A stretch of 64,000 nt of DNA from Paroedura picta (taxonomy: Eukaryota > Chordata > Lepidosauria > Squamata > Gekkonidae): assembly GCF_049243985.1 (NCBI RefSeq), contig NC_135373.1, positions 9,444,501 to 9,508,500 of the forward strand, in the 5' to 3' direction. The first letter of the stretch is position 1. Each line of letters opens with the position of its first letter. Made by a program: the position numbers and the translations under genes. Shown piece by piece: positions 34,021 through 44,239 of this stretch. The notes under the pieces were generated by a model. It saw nothing but the letters and a program-made list of their open reading frames with translations, was not told the DNA's origin and did no database searches.

Positions 34021-34288
34021 AAAGGTAAAGGTATCCCCTGTGCAAGCACCGGGTCATGTCTGACCCTTGGGTTGAAGCTGTCTAGCGTTTTCATGGCAGA
34101 CTCAATATGGGGTGGTTTGCCAGTGCCTTCCCCAGTCATTACCGTTTCCCCCGAGCAAGCTGGGTACGCATTGTACCAATCTCGGAAGGATGGAAGGTTG
34201 AATTAACCTTGAGTCAGATCGAACTCCCAGCCTCATAGTCAGAGCTTCAGACAGCATGTCCGCTGCCTTACCGCCGTGCGCCACAAGA
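34021..34288 (-). mobile_element. tRNA-derived SINE (CCTTTACC-tailed family)
   Basis: AAAGGTAAAGGTATCCCCTG to the inverse head GCCGTGCGCCACAAGAG, flanked by the short duplication GTCTATGTA. Confidence 0.88.
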
Positions 34289-34546
34289 GTCTATGTAGGT
34301 TGTGTTAATTTGTGTGTTCAGCAAAGGCTCACGGAGCATGCTTTTGAAAGAGCCACCATGACACGGAGAGGTCATCTAATGCCCTGGACTAGCTGAAAGG
34401 ACGAGTGCTCACTGAAGGGCAAAGCTTGTTTTACAAGCATTAGATCCAAAAGGGACAGAGCTGAATTTGCTAGCTGGGAAGACCTGAACAATCCTCCCTG
34501 GGAGCGCTGCAGTAGCTAGGAAGCGCTGGTAGCTGATGGTTCAGAC

Positions 34547-34682
34547 CAGGGGTAGTCAGCTTGTGGTCCTCCAGAAGTTCATGGACTACAATTCCCATGA
34601 GCCCCTGCCAGCATTTGCTGGCAGGGGCTCATGGGAATTGTAGTCTATGAACTTCTGGAGGACCACAAGTTGACTACCCCTG
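34547..34682. mobile_element. hAT foldback MITE
   Basis: CAGGGGTAGTCAGCTTGTGG start with an inverse end; target duplication GTTCAGAC / GTTTAGAC (34539-34546, 34683-34690). Arms about 60 bases with few mismatches. It belongs to the CTTGTGGTCCTCCAGAAGTT subtype. Confidence 0.9.
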
Positions 34683-34877
34683 GTTTAGACCACTGAGGGC
34701 TCAGCAACTGAGTAACCCCACCTTGGCTAAATGGTTCTTAAGATGGAGTTCCCAGAAGTTCTAGGAATGAAGGTGGAAGAAGAAGAAGAAGATTAACATC
34801 AACAAAACTCCATAATTGCCACTCTCTGGATATCCTTTTTGTGAGGGTGCCCAACCATTTCTTCCCCAAAGCTGTTT

Positions 34878-35095
34878 CACCAGAGTTGCCAACTCTGGGT
34901 TTGAGAAATTCCTGGGACATTTAAATGTCAAGCTGGGCGGGAGGTGGGGAGAGATCTCAGTAGGGTAGAATGTCGTGCAGGTCACCCTCCAAAACAGCCG
35001 CTTTCTCCAGGGGAATTCATCTCTGTCATCTGGAGATCAGCTGTAATTCTCGGAGATCTCCAGGCCCCACCTGGAGGCTGGCAACCCTAGTACTG
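34878..35095 (-). mobile_element. GTTGCCA TIR element, both ends present
   Basis: From CAGAGTTGCCAACTCTGGG to GAGGCTGGCAACCCTAG. It contains TCATCTGGAGATCAGCTGTA and GGAGATCTCCAGGCCCCACC. Good reference copy. Confidence 0.8.
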
Positions 35096-36151
35096 TGTCC
35101 GAACAAGACCACCACTGTCCTAATCAGAGTGACGCTGTTCTAAGCCTATTGGCTTCGGAGAACCTAGAAAGATATCAGCTTGGAACATAAAGGGCAAAGA
35201 CTCCACTGGGCAATACTTTTAATCCCTTCGTTTCTACTCAGCCAAAATGCCTTAATATGCAGGCAAGATCCGGCGAGAGGTGTCCGCGCATGCATGCCGG
35301 ATGCTCAACATTACGAGAATTCGGAGGTTGCGCAGATTTCGCAGCCAAGGGTGTGTGTCCGAGTGTGCACATTACCGGAAAAGAACAGCAGGGGGAGAAC
35401 AATCTCTCATGAGATGGCATTGGAGTAGCCCCTTAAGAGTGCCTCCATTTCTGCATCCACACGGGGAGAGAGATTGTATGAGTACAAAGAGATGTCTTTA
35501 CCCTCTCTTCTTGCCCCGATCCAGGGCTCGCGTCCCTTCTGCTCCTCCATTCCCTTCTTCTTTCCCAATCCTGAGGCTGCAGCCTTTCAGCTCTGTCCCT
35601 TCTGTTGCTACTGCAGCAGTGGAGCTTGCAAAGGGTTAACGTCCTCCAGACACAACAGGGGCGGGGAGGGGGTCAGCTTCTTTGATCTGCCCTGACCTAG
35701 TGACCTGCAACCTCTTCCTTCATGGCTGGCCGGTGATGGGGAACTGGAGAGCAGCTGGGCCATGCAGCCGTGGGAGGCTGGGAACACCCTCCAGCCATTC
35801 ACCCTCCGGACACAGGCCACGGCCTGACGCATCCTCTGCCCCAGAGGGGGAGAAGCAAGAGCAGAGTTTTGGTCTGGTGCCAATGTGGGAACGTGATCTT
35901 CCAAAATGCTCCGGCATCGGTTGTGCAATCACATCCCCAAATGTGTGCTGGCTTGTTTTTCCACCAATGCCTAGTCGCCTAGAGGTGATTCTCGCTCACC
36001 ATAGGCGACCAGCGGCTCTTGACAGCCCTGCTCTGACATGTGCAACCCTTATGCTTTGGAGAGGTGTGTCCTGTGTGCTCAGGCATCAGGCAAAGCTAAT
36101 GCTGGTTCAGAAATCCTTTGAGGCTGAGGGTCAGCAGCTTAACTGATGTTC
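35096..36151. other. Intergenic sequence, nothing recognised
   Basis: Moderately GC-rich sequence with several unrelated open frames of under 155 codons. None shows a recognisable domain or paired splice sites. Confidence 0.4.
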
Positions 36152-36250
36152 CCCATAGGGTTGCCAACTTTCCAGGAGGAAATTCCTGGAGAGTAGCCTG
36201 GAAGGGCAGGCTTCAGGGTGGGCAAGGTTTGGGGAGTGGTATTACATCTC
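36152..36250 (-). mobile_element. GTTGCCA TIR element fragment
   Basis: CATAGGGTTGCCAACTTTCC end plus GAAATTCCTGGAGAGTAGCC; truncated after GGTTTGGGGAGTGG. Confidence 0.55.
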
Positions 36251-36594
36251 TTTGTAGGTGTGCAAAGTGCAAAGGTGGTCAAAACCCACATTAGTGCATG
36301 CAATTTTTGGCAAATCCCGCAAGGGGCTATCAAGCCAAGCGAGAAACAGAAGGGGTTTGCTGTGACCTTCCTCTGCAGCGTCTTCCTCAGTGATCTGCCA
36401 TCCAAGCATCAACTTTGCTTAGTTTCCAACATATAAGGACCTCAGCGAGGGGCTTTCAAGGCTAGCAAGAAGCAGAGGTGATTTGCTAGTAGAACTGACC
36501 TCCTGAGGACCAGCCTGGCTTCTCAACTTGAGATCTGGGTTTGATTCCCTGCTCCCATTCCACATGCAGCCAGCTGGGTGATCTTGGGCCAGTC

Positions 36595-36960
36595 CCAGCC
36601 CTGTGAGGGAGGTGGGGCTGAGAGAGCTCTGAAAGAACAGATCAACCAGCAGGCCTCATGTGCCTCAAAGCAACTTCCAATCTCCTTCCTTTCCTCTCCC
36701 CACAACAGACAACCTGAGAGGGAGGTGGGGCTGAGAGAGCTCTGAAAGAACAAAGGTCACCCAGCAGTCCTCATGTGCTTCAAAGTGGCTTCCAGTCTCC
36801 TTCCCTTCCTCACCCCACAACAGTCACCCTGTGAGGGAGGTAGGGCTAAGAGGGCTTTGAGAGAACTAGGACTGTCCCAAGCTCACCCAGCTGGCCACAT
36901 GTGGAGGAAAAGTGGGGAATCAAACCCGGTTCTCCAGATTAGAGGCCACCATTCTTAATC
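36595..36960 (-). mobile_element. CTT-tailed SINE, multi-module, target of a U4 chimera
   Basis: Reverse SINE modules repeated (CCTTTCCTCTCCCCACAACAG at about 36690 and again, diverged, at 36800), then the body with GGGAATCAAACCCGG. Its 5' head resumes at 37286 (ACTCCACAAAGCTGGCTCT) after the inserted U4-LINE chimera. Confidence 0.8.
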
Positions 36961-37147
36961 AAGTCAAGTCAGATTTTATTGCATGTAGCCATAGGCCATT
37001 ACAATACAAAAGGAAAATATAAAAGGATATAAAACATTTCAAATCAGTAATAAAAAGAATGTGCCATCTCAGACAGCGATCACTTAACATCATAAAAACA
37101 TTTCCAGACTACATATGTTCACCTGTCCTAAAGCTCCTCTAGGTACT
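36961..37147 (-). mobile_element. LINE 3' tail, part of the U4 chimera
   Basis: Read in reverse it ends GCAATAAAATCTGACTTGAC with a GACTT-type tail, directly at the 14-bp target duplication CACCATTCTTAATC (36947-36960). The LINE family is not identified. Confidence 0.55.
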
Positions 37148-37275
37148 TGCTTTGCGCAGTGGCAGTATCGTAGCCAATGAGGTTAATCCGAGGCGCGATT
37201 ATTGCTAATTGAAAACTTTTCCCAATACCCCGCCATGACGACTTGAAATATAGTCGGCATTGGCAATTTTGGACA
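37148..37275 (+). pseudogene. U4 snRNA pseudogene, 3'-truncated
   Basis: Matches vertebrate U4 from its first nucleotides: GCTTTGCGCAGTGGCAGTAT, CGTAGCCAATGAGG, CCGAGGCGCGATTATTGC, AACTTTTCCCAATACCCCGCC and the Sm-site region GGCAATTTT. It lacks the terminal stem-loop (GACAGTC...) and has a few substitutions. About 128 of ~144 nt are present. No snRNA promoter is visible, so it is a retroposed copy. Confidence 0.93.
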
Positions 37276-37354
37276 CCATTCTTAATCACTCCACAAAGCT
37301 GGCTCTCCAGATGCAAAATCACTGAAGAGAGGGTAGAAAGGTTTGTCATCATTG

Positions 37355-37530
37355 TAGGGCCCTCAGCTCCCAACTGGGTCTGAGCGATCTCCAGATTATA
37401 GTTAGCAGATTCCCAGGAGAAGATGGCTGCTTTGGAGAGCTAATTTATGGCAATGATCCCCCTTCTTCTCTGCCCTCCCCAGCTCCACCCAAATTCACCA
37501 GGAATGTCTGAACCCAGTGCTGGCAACCCC
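37355..37530 (+). mobile_element. GTTGCCA TIR element
   Basis: CTGAGCGATCTCCAGATTAT, AGATGGCTGCTTTGGAGAGC and right end CAGTGCTGGCAACCCCC. Confidence 0.65.
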
Positions 37531-37843
37531 CGGTCGGTCATTGTGGGCTGGGGAAACAGGCACCATCAGCCAAGGCTTCTTCCTCTGCACAGCGCTGCAA
37601 AGTGAAGGGAATCTGCCCTCATTTGCATTGGGTCACCTTTGCTGTCTCTCTCTGCCTCTCCCCCCACCCTTCCGCTTCTTCTTCAAAACGGAAAAGGATG
37701 GCAGTTCCGCCTGCATTTGTTCCGATCCATCTGGGCTTCTACCATGCGCTGGGAGAAGACCGGATGCCAGACTCCAGGTGTCACCTGGGGATCCTCTGGT
37801 TTTATAGCTCCTCTCAAGGAGACAGAGATCAGTTCCTCTAGAG

Positions 37844-37951
37844 CAGGGGTAGTCAAACTGCGGCCCTCCAGATGTCCATGGACTACAATTCCCAGGAGCC
37901 TGGGAATTGTAGTCCATGGACATCTGGAGGGCCGCAGTTTGACTACCCCTG
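37844..37951. mobile_element. hAT foldback MITE
   Basis: Perfect inverted arms CAGGGGTAGTCAAACTGCGG to inverse, with perfect target duplication CTCTAGAG (37836-37843, 37952-37959). It lies inside a GTTGCCA element (CAGAGATCAGTTCCT left; GAGCTGCCTTGGAGGGTAGA right). Arms appear near-identical, so it is probably young. Confidence 0.93.
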
Positions 37952-38407
37952 CTCTAGAGAAATGAGCTGCCTTGGAGGGTAGATTCCATAACATTATACT
38001 TCCCAAACCAAACCTAGCCCCCCTAGAATATTCACAATTTGGGCCTGGGTCCACAGCTCCTTATTAAAACTCTGAACATTCTAGAACTGTAGCAGATTTT
38101 AACTATTGCATGCCTAACTTAAAACTCGGCATTGAGTGGGAAAGGCAGCGGGCTACAGGGACGGCAGGCCTCCAGCTGAATCCCGGTAGGTTGCAATCTT
38201 ATGACACTCATGGACACAACATGGTGGAGGATCTGGCAACCACACCCCCAACTCCCCAATGGAGATTAGGGAGCCTGGCCAATCTTACAGCCCCACCCAT
38301 TCACCCATTCACCCACCCAAGGCCGCAGTTCTCTGTATACAATTGCACTAGCCTAGATTCGAATTTCCAGTTACGCCCTTCGGGGTTGCTTGCTAGTGCA
38401 ACTATAA

Positions 38408-38730
38408 TGCCTTTATTTTTTTATGTCTTTATTGTATTTATATGCCGCCCTCCTTGTGGCTCAAGGTGGTTTACAAAGAATGAGAAAACTATAAAATAGA
38501 TACAATGTAGGCTCAGTAACTATCACAGTTTATAACAGCGGTAACAGCAAGAACAATAACATCATTGGTAAGTGAACCATTACATCGACTACAACCCTGC
38601 AGATTTGGCAGTGTAGGGTGCCCCATGGTGTACTTGGTGGGCATATCTGGGGAGGGGGTTTGTTGTTCAATCAAATGGCCTCAATCAAAGGCCTGGTGGA
38701 AGAGCTCCATTTTGCAGGCCCAGCAAAATT
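38408..38730 (-). mobile_element. L2-like LINE 3' end
   Basis: TATTTATATGCCGCCCTCCT, then GGCCTCAATCAAAGGCCTGG and CTCCATTTTGCAGGCCC in reverse; same family as 32970-33310. Confidence 0.7.
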
Positions 38731-39360
38731 AGAGAAAAAGTTTATCCCTAATAAGAATGTTTGATGTTACAGCCTCAGACTCTCATTGGACCAAATGGGA
38801 TTTTCCTCTGAATTTAACCAACCATGGCTAGTAAATGTCCAGGCTCCTACTTGGGAGTAAGTCCCATTGACCGGTGGGACCGATTGCTGAATTCAGAGGC
38901 GCAAGTTGCAGAAATACTATTTAGGGAATATTAAACAATCTTTATTTCAAATATATGTTAAAGTGTGCCGTCAAAGAGGGCCAAAGAGTAACCAAATCAC
39001 ACTGGGCTTTCTTGAATGAGACCCCCAGCATCCTGCCTCCAGGAGATACCGTGTCCAATCCCAGCAGAGCTCGAAGCTGGGCCTCCGCCGTGGGGGGGAA
39101 CCGACGTCATCTTGGCACCAGGGCGTCAACCCACATGCCACCGTGCCAAGTATCCTTGGGTGACCTCCGTGCTCAAGCTGAGAGCTCTGGAGACCGGGGG
39201 GGGGAGCTCTCCTGCTCTCTCATGAAAGCGATTTAAAAACGGGACGCCAGCAGTCTTGAAAGAAGTTCCAGACTGAGCAGCATTTAGATGCCTCTACTAG
39301 CGACCACCCACTGCAGCTCCAGGTATGTATAATGGCAAGCTATAACGTCGGGCAGCCAGA
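38731..39360. other. Intergenic sequence, nothing recognised
   Basis: No recognised repeat, exon or RNA gene. Confidence 0.4.
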
Positions 39361-39368
39361 CTCAAGAT

Positions 39369-39464
39369 CAGGGGTAGTCAAACTGCAGCCCTCCAGACGC
39401 TGGCAGGGGCTTCTGGGAATTGTAGTCCATGGACGTCTGGAGGGCCGCAGTTTGACTACCCCTG
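39369..39464. mobile_element. hAT foldback MITE, shortened
   Basis: CAGGGGTAGTCAAACTGCAG to inverse end, with perfect target duplication CTCAAGAT (39361-39368, 39465-39472). The left arm is internally deleted (GCCCTCCAGACGCTGGCAGG). Confidence 0.9.
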
Positions 39465-39472
39465 CTCAAGAT

Positions 39473-39670
39473 GGTAGCTGAAAATCTCCTGGAATGACTC
39501 CCCGCCTGCAGGCCACAGAGATTTCCTCCCCTAGAGAAAATGGCTGCCAAAGAAGGTAGACACTGTAGCATGAGGATCACTGGGATACCTGAGGTCAGCA
39601 AACCCTGCCCTCCTCAGGCTCCACTACCTGACTCTCCAGCAATTTTCCAGCCCAGAGACGGCAACACTGG
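39473..39670 (+). mobile_element. GTTGCCA TIR element
   Basis: AAAATCTCCTGGAATGACTC, AGAAAATGGCTGCCAAAGAA and CAGAGACGGCAACACTGG right end. Confidence 0.65.
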
Positions 39671-39800
39671 TACAGTCCCATCGCAGCAGATCTCAGGAGC
39701 TAAGTAGGGTTAGTCCTTGCATGGCAGACCCCCAAGGAAGGCTCTGCAGAGGAAGGCAATGGCCAACCATCTCTGCTTCTTACTGGCTTGGAAAGCCCCT
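39671..39800 (+). mobile_element. 5S-rRNA-derived SINE fragment
   Basis: CAGATCTCAGGAGCTAAGTAGGGTTAG corresponds to the 5S internal promoter region (GATCTCGGAAGCTAAGCAGGGT). It is followed by a SINE body with GAGGAAGGCAATGGCCAACC and CTTGGAAAGCCCC. Confidence 0.75.
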
Positions 39801-39999
39801 TCCTGGGGTTGCCTGGGGTCCACCTAAGCCAGCCATTCCCTATATGCTATGAAAGGCTTGCTGTTATTGTTGCCAGCCATTCCCAACTGGGGTCCATGCC
39901 ACTCCCAGTGGTCTGTGGCAACGGGGTTGGCAGGTTACAGTGGAAGAGCAATAGGGTTGTGAATGTCCTGCACACACAGTGCAGGGGGTTGGACTAGAT

Positions 40000-40509
40000 T
40001 GGTGGTCTCCAACCACCAGGCTGCAGCACGGCACTGAGCCACAAAGGCCTCGGCACTGGGCCGCGGATCCCTCTCCCCGCCCCCCCCCCGCAGTGAGAAA
40101 CTTCCCAGACTGCAACAAATCGGCCGCCAAATTGGCCGATTAGCTTGTGGCCCGGCAAGCTTCTTTCTGCGGGAGGGGGGGGGAAAGGGAAGCACGGCTA
40201 CCGGCACAAACGTGCATGTGTGGCAGGTCCGCGCATGCACGTTTGTGCCAGGTGCGGCCGCAAACGTACATGCGTGGACCTGCAGCACATGCGCAAAAAT
40301 GCTGCGATTGCACATTTGTGGCAGCACATGGCGCGAATGCGCATGCACGGACCTGCAGCTCATGCACGTTTGCGGCCACGCATAGTGCAAACGTGCATGC
40401 ACTGACCTGTCAGGCATGAGTGTTTGCACATGGGCTGCCGTGCATGCGCAGCGCCTGGATTGACCTCCCCCCCACCGGTCTGCAGCTTGAAAAAGGTTGT
40501 GGACCACTG
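40000..40509. mobile_element. Non-autonomous hAT element (family B), long form
   Basis: Ends TGGTGGTCTCCAACCACCAG and GAAAAAGGTTGTGGACCACTG, with perfect 8-bp target duplication GACTAGAT (39992-39999, 40510-40517). It interrupts a CR1 3' end (GGGGGTTGGACTAGAT | GACCCAGGAGGTCCCTTCC). The interior has about ten ACGTGCATGC/GCGCATGC-type motifs. No transposase. Confidence 0.9.
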
Positions 40510-40754
40510 GACTAGATGACCCAGGAGGTCCCTTCCAACTCTATTACTCTTCAATGAGGGGGTCTGCGGCCCTTCCCTTCCTGCCTTAATGGACTCAGGA
40601 CTCAGCTAAAAGCTACAGACCCGGCCATTTCCGCTGCTCCCCCTCACAAGCCTGAGTTCTCTTGTGGTTACTGCACCTGGATGCCTCTACCTTAAACCAC
40701 CTCCTGTCTCTCCCCCACTCAGTTCTCCTCAAGCCTGCCTATTAGCATGGGTGG

Positions 40755-40880
40755 TGATGTCACTTCTAGGGGCATGAGCAGGAGGCGGGGCTAGCAGACA
40801 TCACTCCTGGGTCTCTTCAAAGTTTGGGAAATCATTTCAGGGGCTCCTCCATGGTCAAAAGGTTGAGAAAGCTGACCCAG
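40755..40880 (+). mobile_element. hAT fragment (family D)
   Basis: GATGTCACTTCTAGGGGCAT, CATTTCAGGGGCTCCTCCAT, then GGTCAAAAGGTTGAGAAAGC end. Confidence 0.5.
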
Positions 40881-41002
40881 GCTGACAATCACACCGCCAT
40901 ACTGGCTCTGATGGGTCACAGGCCAGATTCAGGGGTTACAACCTCTACCTATCCCCTATGTTATTTTTTACAATTTCCATCCCGTTGTCCAAATCAATAT
41001 AA

Positions 41003-41560
41003 TCATAGAGTTGGAAGGGACCTCCTGGGTCATCTAGTCCAACCCCCTGCATTAGGCAGGACACTCTATTGCTCACCCACTGTAACCTGCCACCCCCTTA
41101 AGCCTTCACAGAATCAGCCTCTCTGTCAGATGGCTATCCAGCCTCTGTTTCAAAATTTCCAAAGATGGAGAATCCAACACCTCCCGAGGAAGCTTGTTCC
41201 ACTGAGAAACCACTCTAGTTATCAGGAACTTTTTTCGGATGTTTAGACGGAATTTCTTTTGAATTAATTTCATCCCATTGGTTCTGGTCCGTCCCTCCGA
41301 GACAAGAGAGCACAACTTTGCACCATCCTCTACATGGCAGGCTTTTAAATACTTGAAGATGGTTATTAGATCCCCTCTCAGTCGTCTCCTCTCCAGGCTA
41401 AACAGACCAAGCTCCCCCAACCTTTCTTCATACGTCTTGGTCTCCAAACCCCTCACCATCTTTGTTGCCCTCCTCTGGACACGCTCCAGTTGGTCTACAT
41501 CCCTCTTCAACTGGGGTGCCCAAAACTGAACACAGGATTCCAAGTGAGGCCGAAGCAGAG
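41003..41560 (-). mobile_element. CR1 LINE, 5'-truncated
   Basis: Minus-strand frame with [40 protein letters not shown] and [14 protein letters not shown]; 3' end AATCATAGAGTTGGAAGGGA on + . Open for about 150 residues and very similar to 11704-12295, so it belongs to the same recent subfamily. Confidence 0.92.
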
Positions 41561-41926
41561 CAAAGCTGCGTCTTGGTTTCTCTCTCACACAAAAAGTGAC
41601 GCTCCTCTCTAGTCTTGTGGTGTGAGGCTTCATGTGGTTCCAGAGCAGGAGGGGGAATAAAATCTCCTCTTCTCACCACCCAAGTCCCCCCCCCCCATTC
41701 CTAACACTTCTCCATCCCTGGGGGTGATTGCAAGAACGCCCGTGCCTCAGAGGTGTGCATTTTCATCTCTAACACCACTTGGGAACAGCTCCATGGTGGG
41801 CGGAAATTCACAGCCTTCTCCAGTGGAGAGATTCAGTGAAAGCAGAAGATTCTTCCACTGATTTCTGCCTGTTCTGGCCCCCGAGGGCAGGGTGGAAGGT
41901 GAACTTTTAGAGACAAGCAGCCAGTG

Positions 41927-42219
41927 TGGTGTGATGGTTAAATGCGGCAGCCTCTAGTCCAGGAGTACTCAACCTGTGGTCCTCCAGATGTTCATGGACT
42001 ACAATTCCCATGAGCCCCTGTCCAAAAATGCTGCCAGGGGCTCATGGGAATTGTAGTCCATGAACATCTGGAGGACCACAGGTTGACTATCCCTGTCTGC
42101 AGAACCAGGTTTGATTCCCCATTCCTCCACAGCTGGGTGACCTTGGGTCAGTCACAGTTCTCTCAGAACTGTTCTCAGAGCAGTTCTCTCAGCCTCACAG
42201 GATTTTCTGCCTTTTTTCT
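41927..42219 (+). mobile_element. tRNA-derived SINE interrupted by a foldback MITE
   Basis: AGCCAGTGTGGTGTGATGGT head and GGTTTGATTCCCC B-box are separated by a foldback MITE at 41960-42095. The body contains AGCTGGGTGACCTTGGG and AGTTCTCTCAG. Confidence 0.8.
41960..42095. mobile_element. hAT foldback MITE
   Basis: CAGGAGTACTCAACCTGTGG to the inverse CCACAGGTTGACTATCCCTG. Target duplication not clear. Inserted in a SINE. Confidence 0.85.
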
Positions 42220-42570
42220 CTGTGCCCTCGTAAAATCCTTCTCTCTCTTCCCCACTTTCTGCCACAGTGGGGACCAAAGGGGGCTTACGATGTTGTTCTC
42301 ACCTTTCCTTTTTTATTACCCTGAAGAATGGGAAGACGCGTGCATGGACGTAAAATCTTTTGCCCAGAATAAATTTTTGTTGGTCTCAACCTTTGTCCCA
42401 CTGCTTCAGACCAAAGTGATGACCCGCCTGAATCAAACAAATTCCCTGTAAGATAGGCTAGGAAAACTTGGCCAAAATCATCCAGCAAGAGTCCATGGCA
42501 GAGGGGGAATTCGAACCTGGGTCTACCAGATCCGTGTCTGATACTAATCATACCACCACACCAGCACATT
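42220..42570 (-). mobile_element. tRNA-derived SINE split by a Penelope-like tail
   Basis: CCCACTTTCTGCCACAGTGG at the left, and GTAAGATAGGCTAGGAAAAC plus GAATTCGAACCTGGGTCTAC at the right, form one reverse GGATAAAAT-type SINE. The region 42321-42432 is the insertion (ATAAATTTTTGTTGGTCTCA, CTTCAGACCAAAG). Confidence 0.65.
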
Positions 42571-42723
42571 GGCCGCAAAAGCCATCTTCCTAAAACTGAA
42601 ATCACCCAGGAAAAGACAACTTCCTTTAGCTCAGAGGAAACATCCTAGCGGCTCCTGGAAGGCCACTGGCAACCTGGGGAGAACTATACCACCTGGTCTC
42701 TGAGCAGCAATCCCTCCCCATAG

Positions 42724-42821
42724 CTGCTAAGCTGCTAGCCAACAGGCCTGGAAAACAAAAGGTCTTGTCCCTCTGCTAAGCTGCTAGCCAACAGGCCTGG
42801 AAAACAAAAAGTCTTGTCCCT
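42724..42821. repeat. 49-bp tandem duplication
   Basis: CTGCTAAGCTGCTAGCCAAC... occurs twice head to tail (42724-42772 and 42773-42821) with about one mismatch, so the duplication is recent. Confidence 0.95.
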
Positions 42822-42889
42822 CTGAGATTTAATAGGTTGTTATTTGCTTCCACACCAGCAAAGCTTCACCTGCCTATTTCCACACCTAC

Positions 42890-43060
42890 CTTCCTTCCTT
42901 TATGCTGTCAAGTCACAGCTGACTTATGGGGATCCTCATGTTTTTTTTCAAGCCAGAGAGCTTGAGAGGTGAATTACCATCGCCTGCCTCTACATAGCAC
43001 CCTGGACTTCCTTGAAGGTCTCCCGTCCAAGTGCTAACTGGGTAGAAGCCAAGCTGTCAC
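42890..43060 (-). mobile_element. 5S-rRNA-derived SINE
   Basis: Inverse body CAAGTCACAGCTGACTTATGG, CCATCGCCTGCCTCTACATA, and inverse 5S part GGTCTCCCGTCCAAGTGCTAAC. Confidence 0.8.
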
Positions 43061-43359
43061 TCACATCATCAAGGAGTTGATGGAACCTCTGGGGTCATCT
43101 AGTCTAACCCCCTACAAAATGTGAGTTTGGGTTAGCCTGGGCCATCCAAGATGGCAGTTTTTCTGCATTCTCTATTCTCCAGACCTGTTGGCAACCTTAG
43201 CGATGGCCTGACCTGAATTTGGACCACAGCATCCAAGGATGACTGCAGGTGTAAACTTACCTGCAACTTGTTTGGCAATCTCATTTCCCCTCTTTCCTAA
43301 ACCTGAAAGAACTATTCCCACCCAAACCTCTCCCCGTTCGAGACTCGGCCCAGCTACCA

Positions 43360-43483
43360 GTTATTCATTTCATTTCTGTCCCACCTTTCTCCACCAGTTG
43401 GGACCCAAAGCATTCTCTCAACAACCCTGTGAGGTAGGTGAGGCTGAGAGTAGGGCTGGCCCAGCTTTCCCAATCCTATGGTC
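43360..43483 (-). mobile_element. tRNA-derived SINE split by a hAT element
   Basis: CCACCTTTCTCCACCAGTTGG and ACAACCCTGTGAGGTAGGTG. The SINE resumes after the hAT insertion with CCGACACTCTGACCACTGCACC (43858-43880). Confidence 0.7.
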
Positions 43484-43851
43484 CAGTGGTTCTCAGCCTT
43501 CCTAATCCTGCAACCCTTTAATACAGTTCCTCATGTTGTGGTGACCCCCCACCATAAAGTTATGCAAGGGTTCTTTCACAGAAATTAAACCGAAACTGAC
43601 CCATGGCGTGAAGATCCATTGTTCATGATTGTATATAAATCTGGGTTGTTTCTGGGGTTTCTCAGTTCAGTTCCGCCTCTTGTCCCACCATGCCGATCTC
43701 GCTCTTTTCCGCTGCTCCAGACAGACGAACACTCTATCTCAATCTACTCCGCAAGGCTGTTGTGTGGATACCCCCCACCCCCCGACCAAGCTGCTTGCCC
43801 TGCCACAACCCCTGTGAAAGGGTCATTCAACCCCCGGGTTGAGAACCACTG
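43484..43851 (+). mobile_element. Non-autonomous hAT element (family C)
   Basis: CAGTGGTTCTCAGCCTTCCT start, GGTTGAGAACCACTG end, 8-bp target duplication CTATGGTC/CTCTGGTC. Internal block TCATGTTGTGGTGACCCCCC is shared with 51579-51790. No transposase. Confidence 0.9.
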
Positions 43852-43969
43852 CTCTGGTCCGACACTCTGACCACTGCACCACACTTCCTTGCTGAGCATG
43901 TAAGGGGATGAATTTTCCAACGATTTTCAAAAGTTCAGACCCCCGCCCAAGGTGTCCAAGAATGGAAGA

Positions 43970-44200
43970 CAGGGTTGCCAGCTCTGGTTTGATAAATACT
44001 TGGCAAATTGAGAGGTGGAGGCTGGGGAGGGCAGGTAGGGATGCCAGCCTCCAGGTGTGGCCTCTCCAGGCAATGGAGATCAGATCCCCTGGAAGAAATG
44101 GCTGCTTTGGAAGGGGGACTATGGCACCCAGGTCCCTCCGGCTCCACCCCCACAGCCTCCAGGTATTTCCCAACCTGGGTATAACCGCCCTCCAAAGCAG
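43970..44200. mobile_element. GTTGCCA TIR elements, adjoining fragments
   Basis: A minus-strand end (AGGGTTGCCAGCTCTGGTTT, 43974) is followed by a plus-strand copy (TAGGGATGCCAGCCTCCAGG at 44037, AGAAATGGCTGCTTTGGAAG, CCAGGTATTTCCCAACCTGG). Confidence 0.6.
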
Positions 44201-44239
44201 TCATTGTCTCCAGGGGACCGATCTTGATTGTCTGCAAAG

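Noticed and set aside
37148-37275. Functional U4 snRNA gene
   Set aside because: The 3' stem-loop is missing, substitutions are present, target duplications flank the insert and no snRNA promoter elements are visible.
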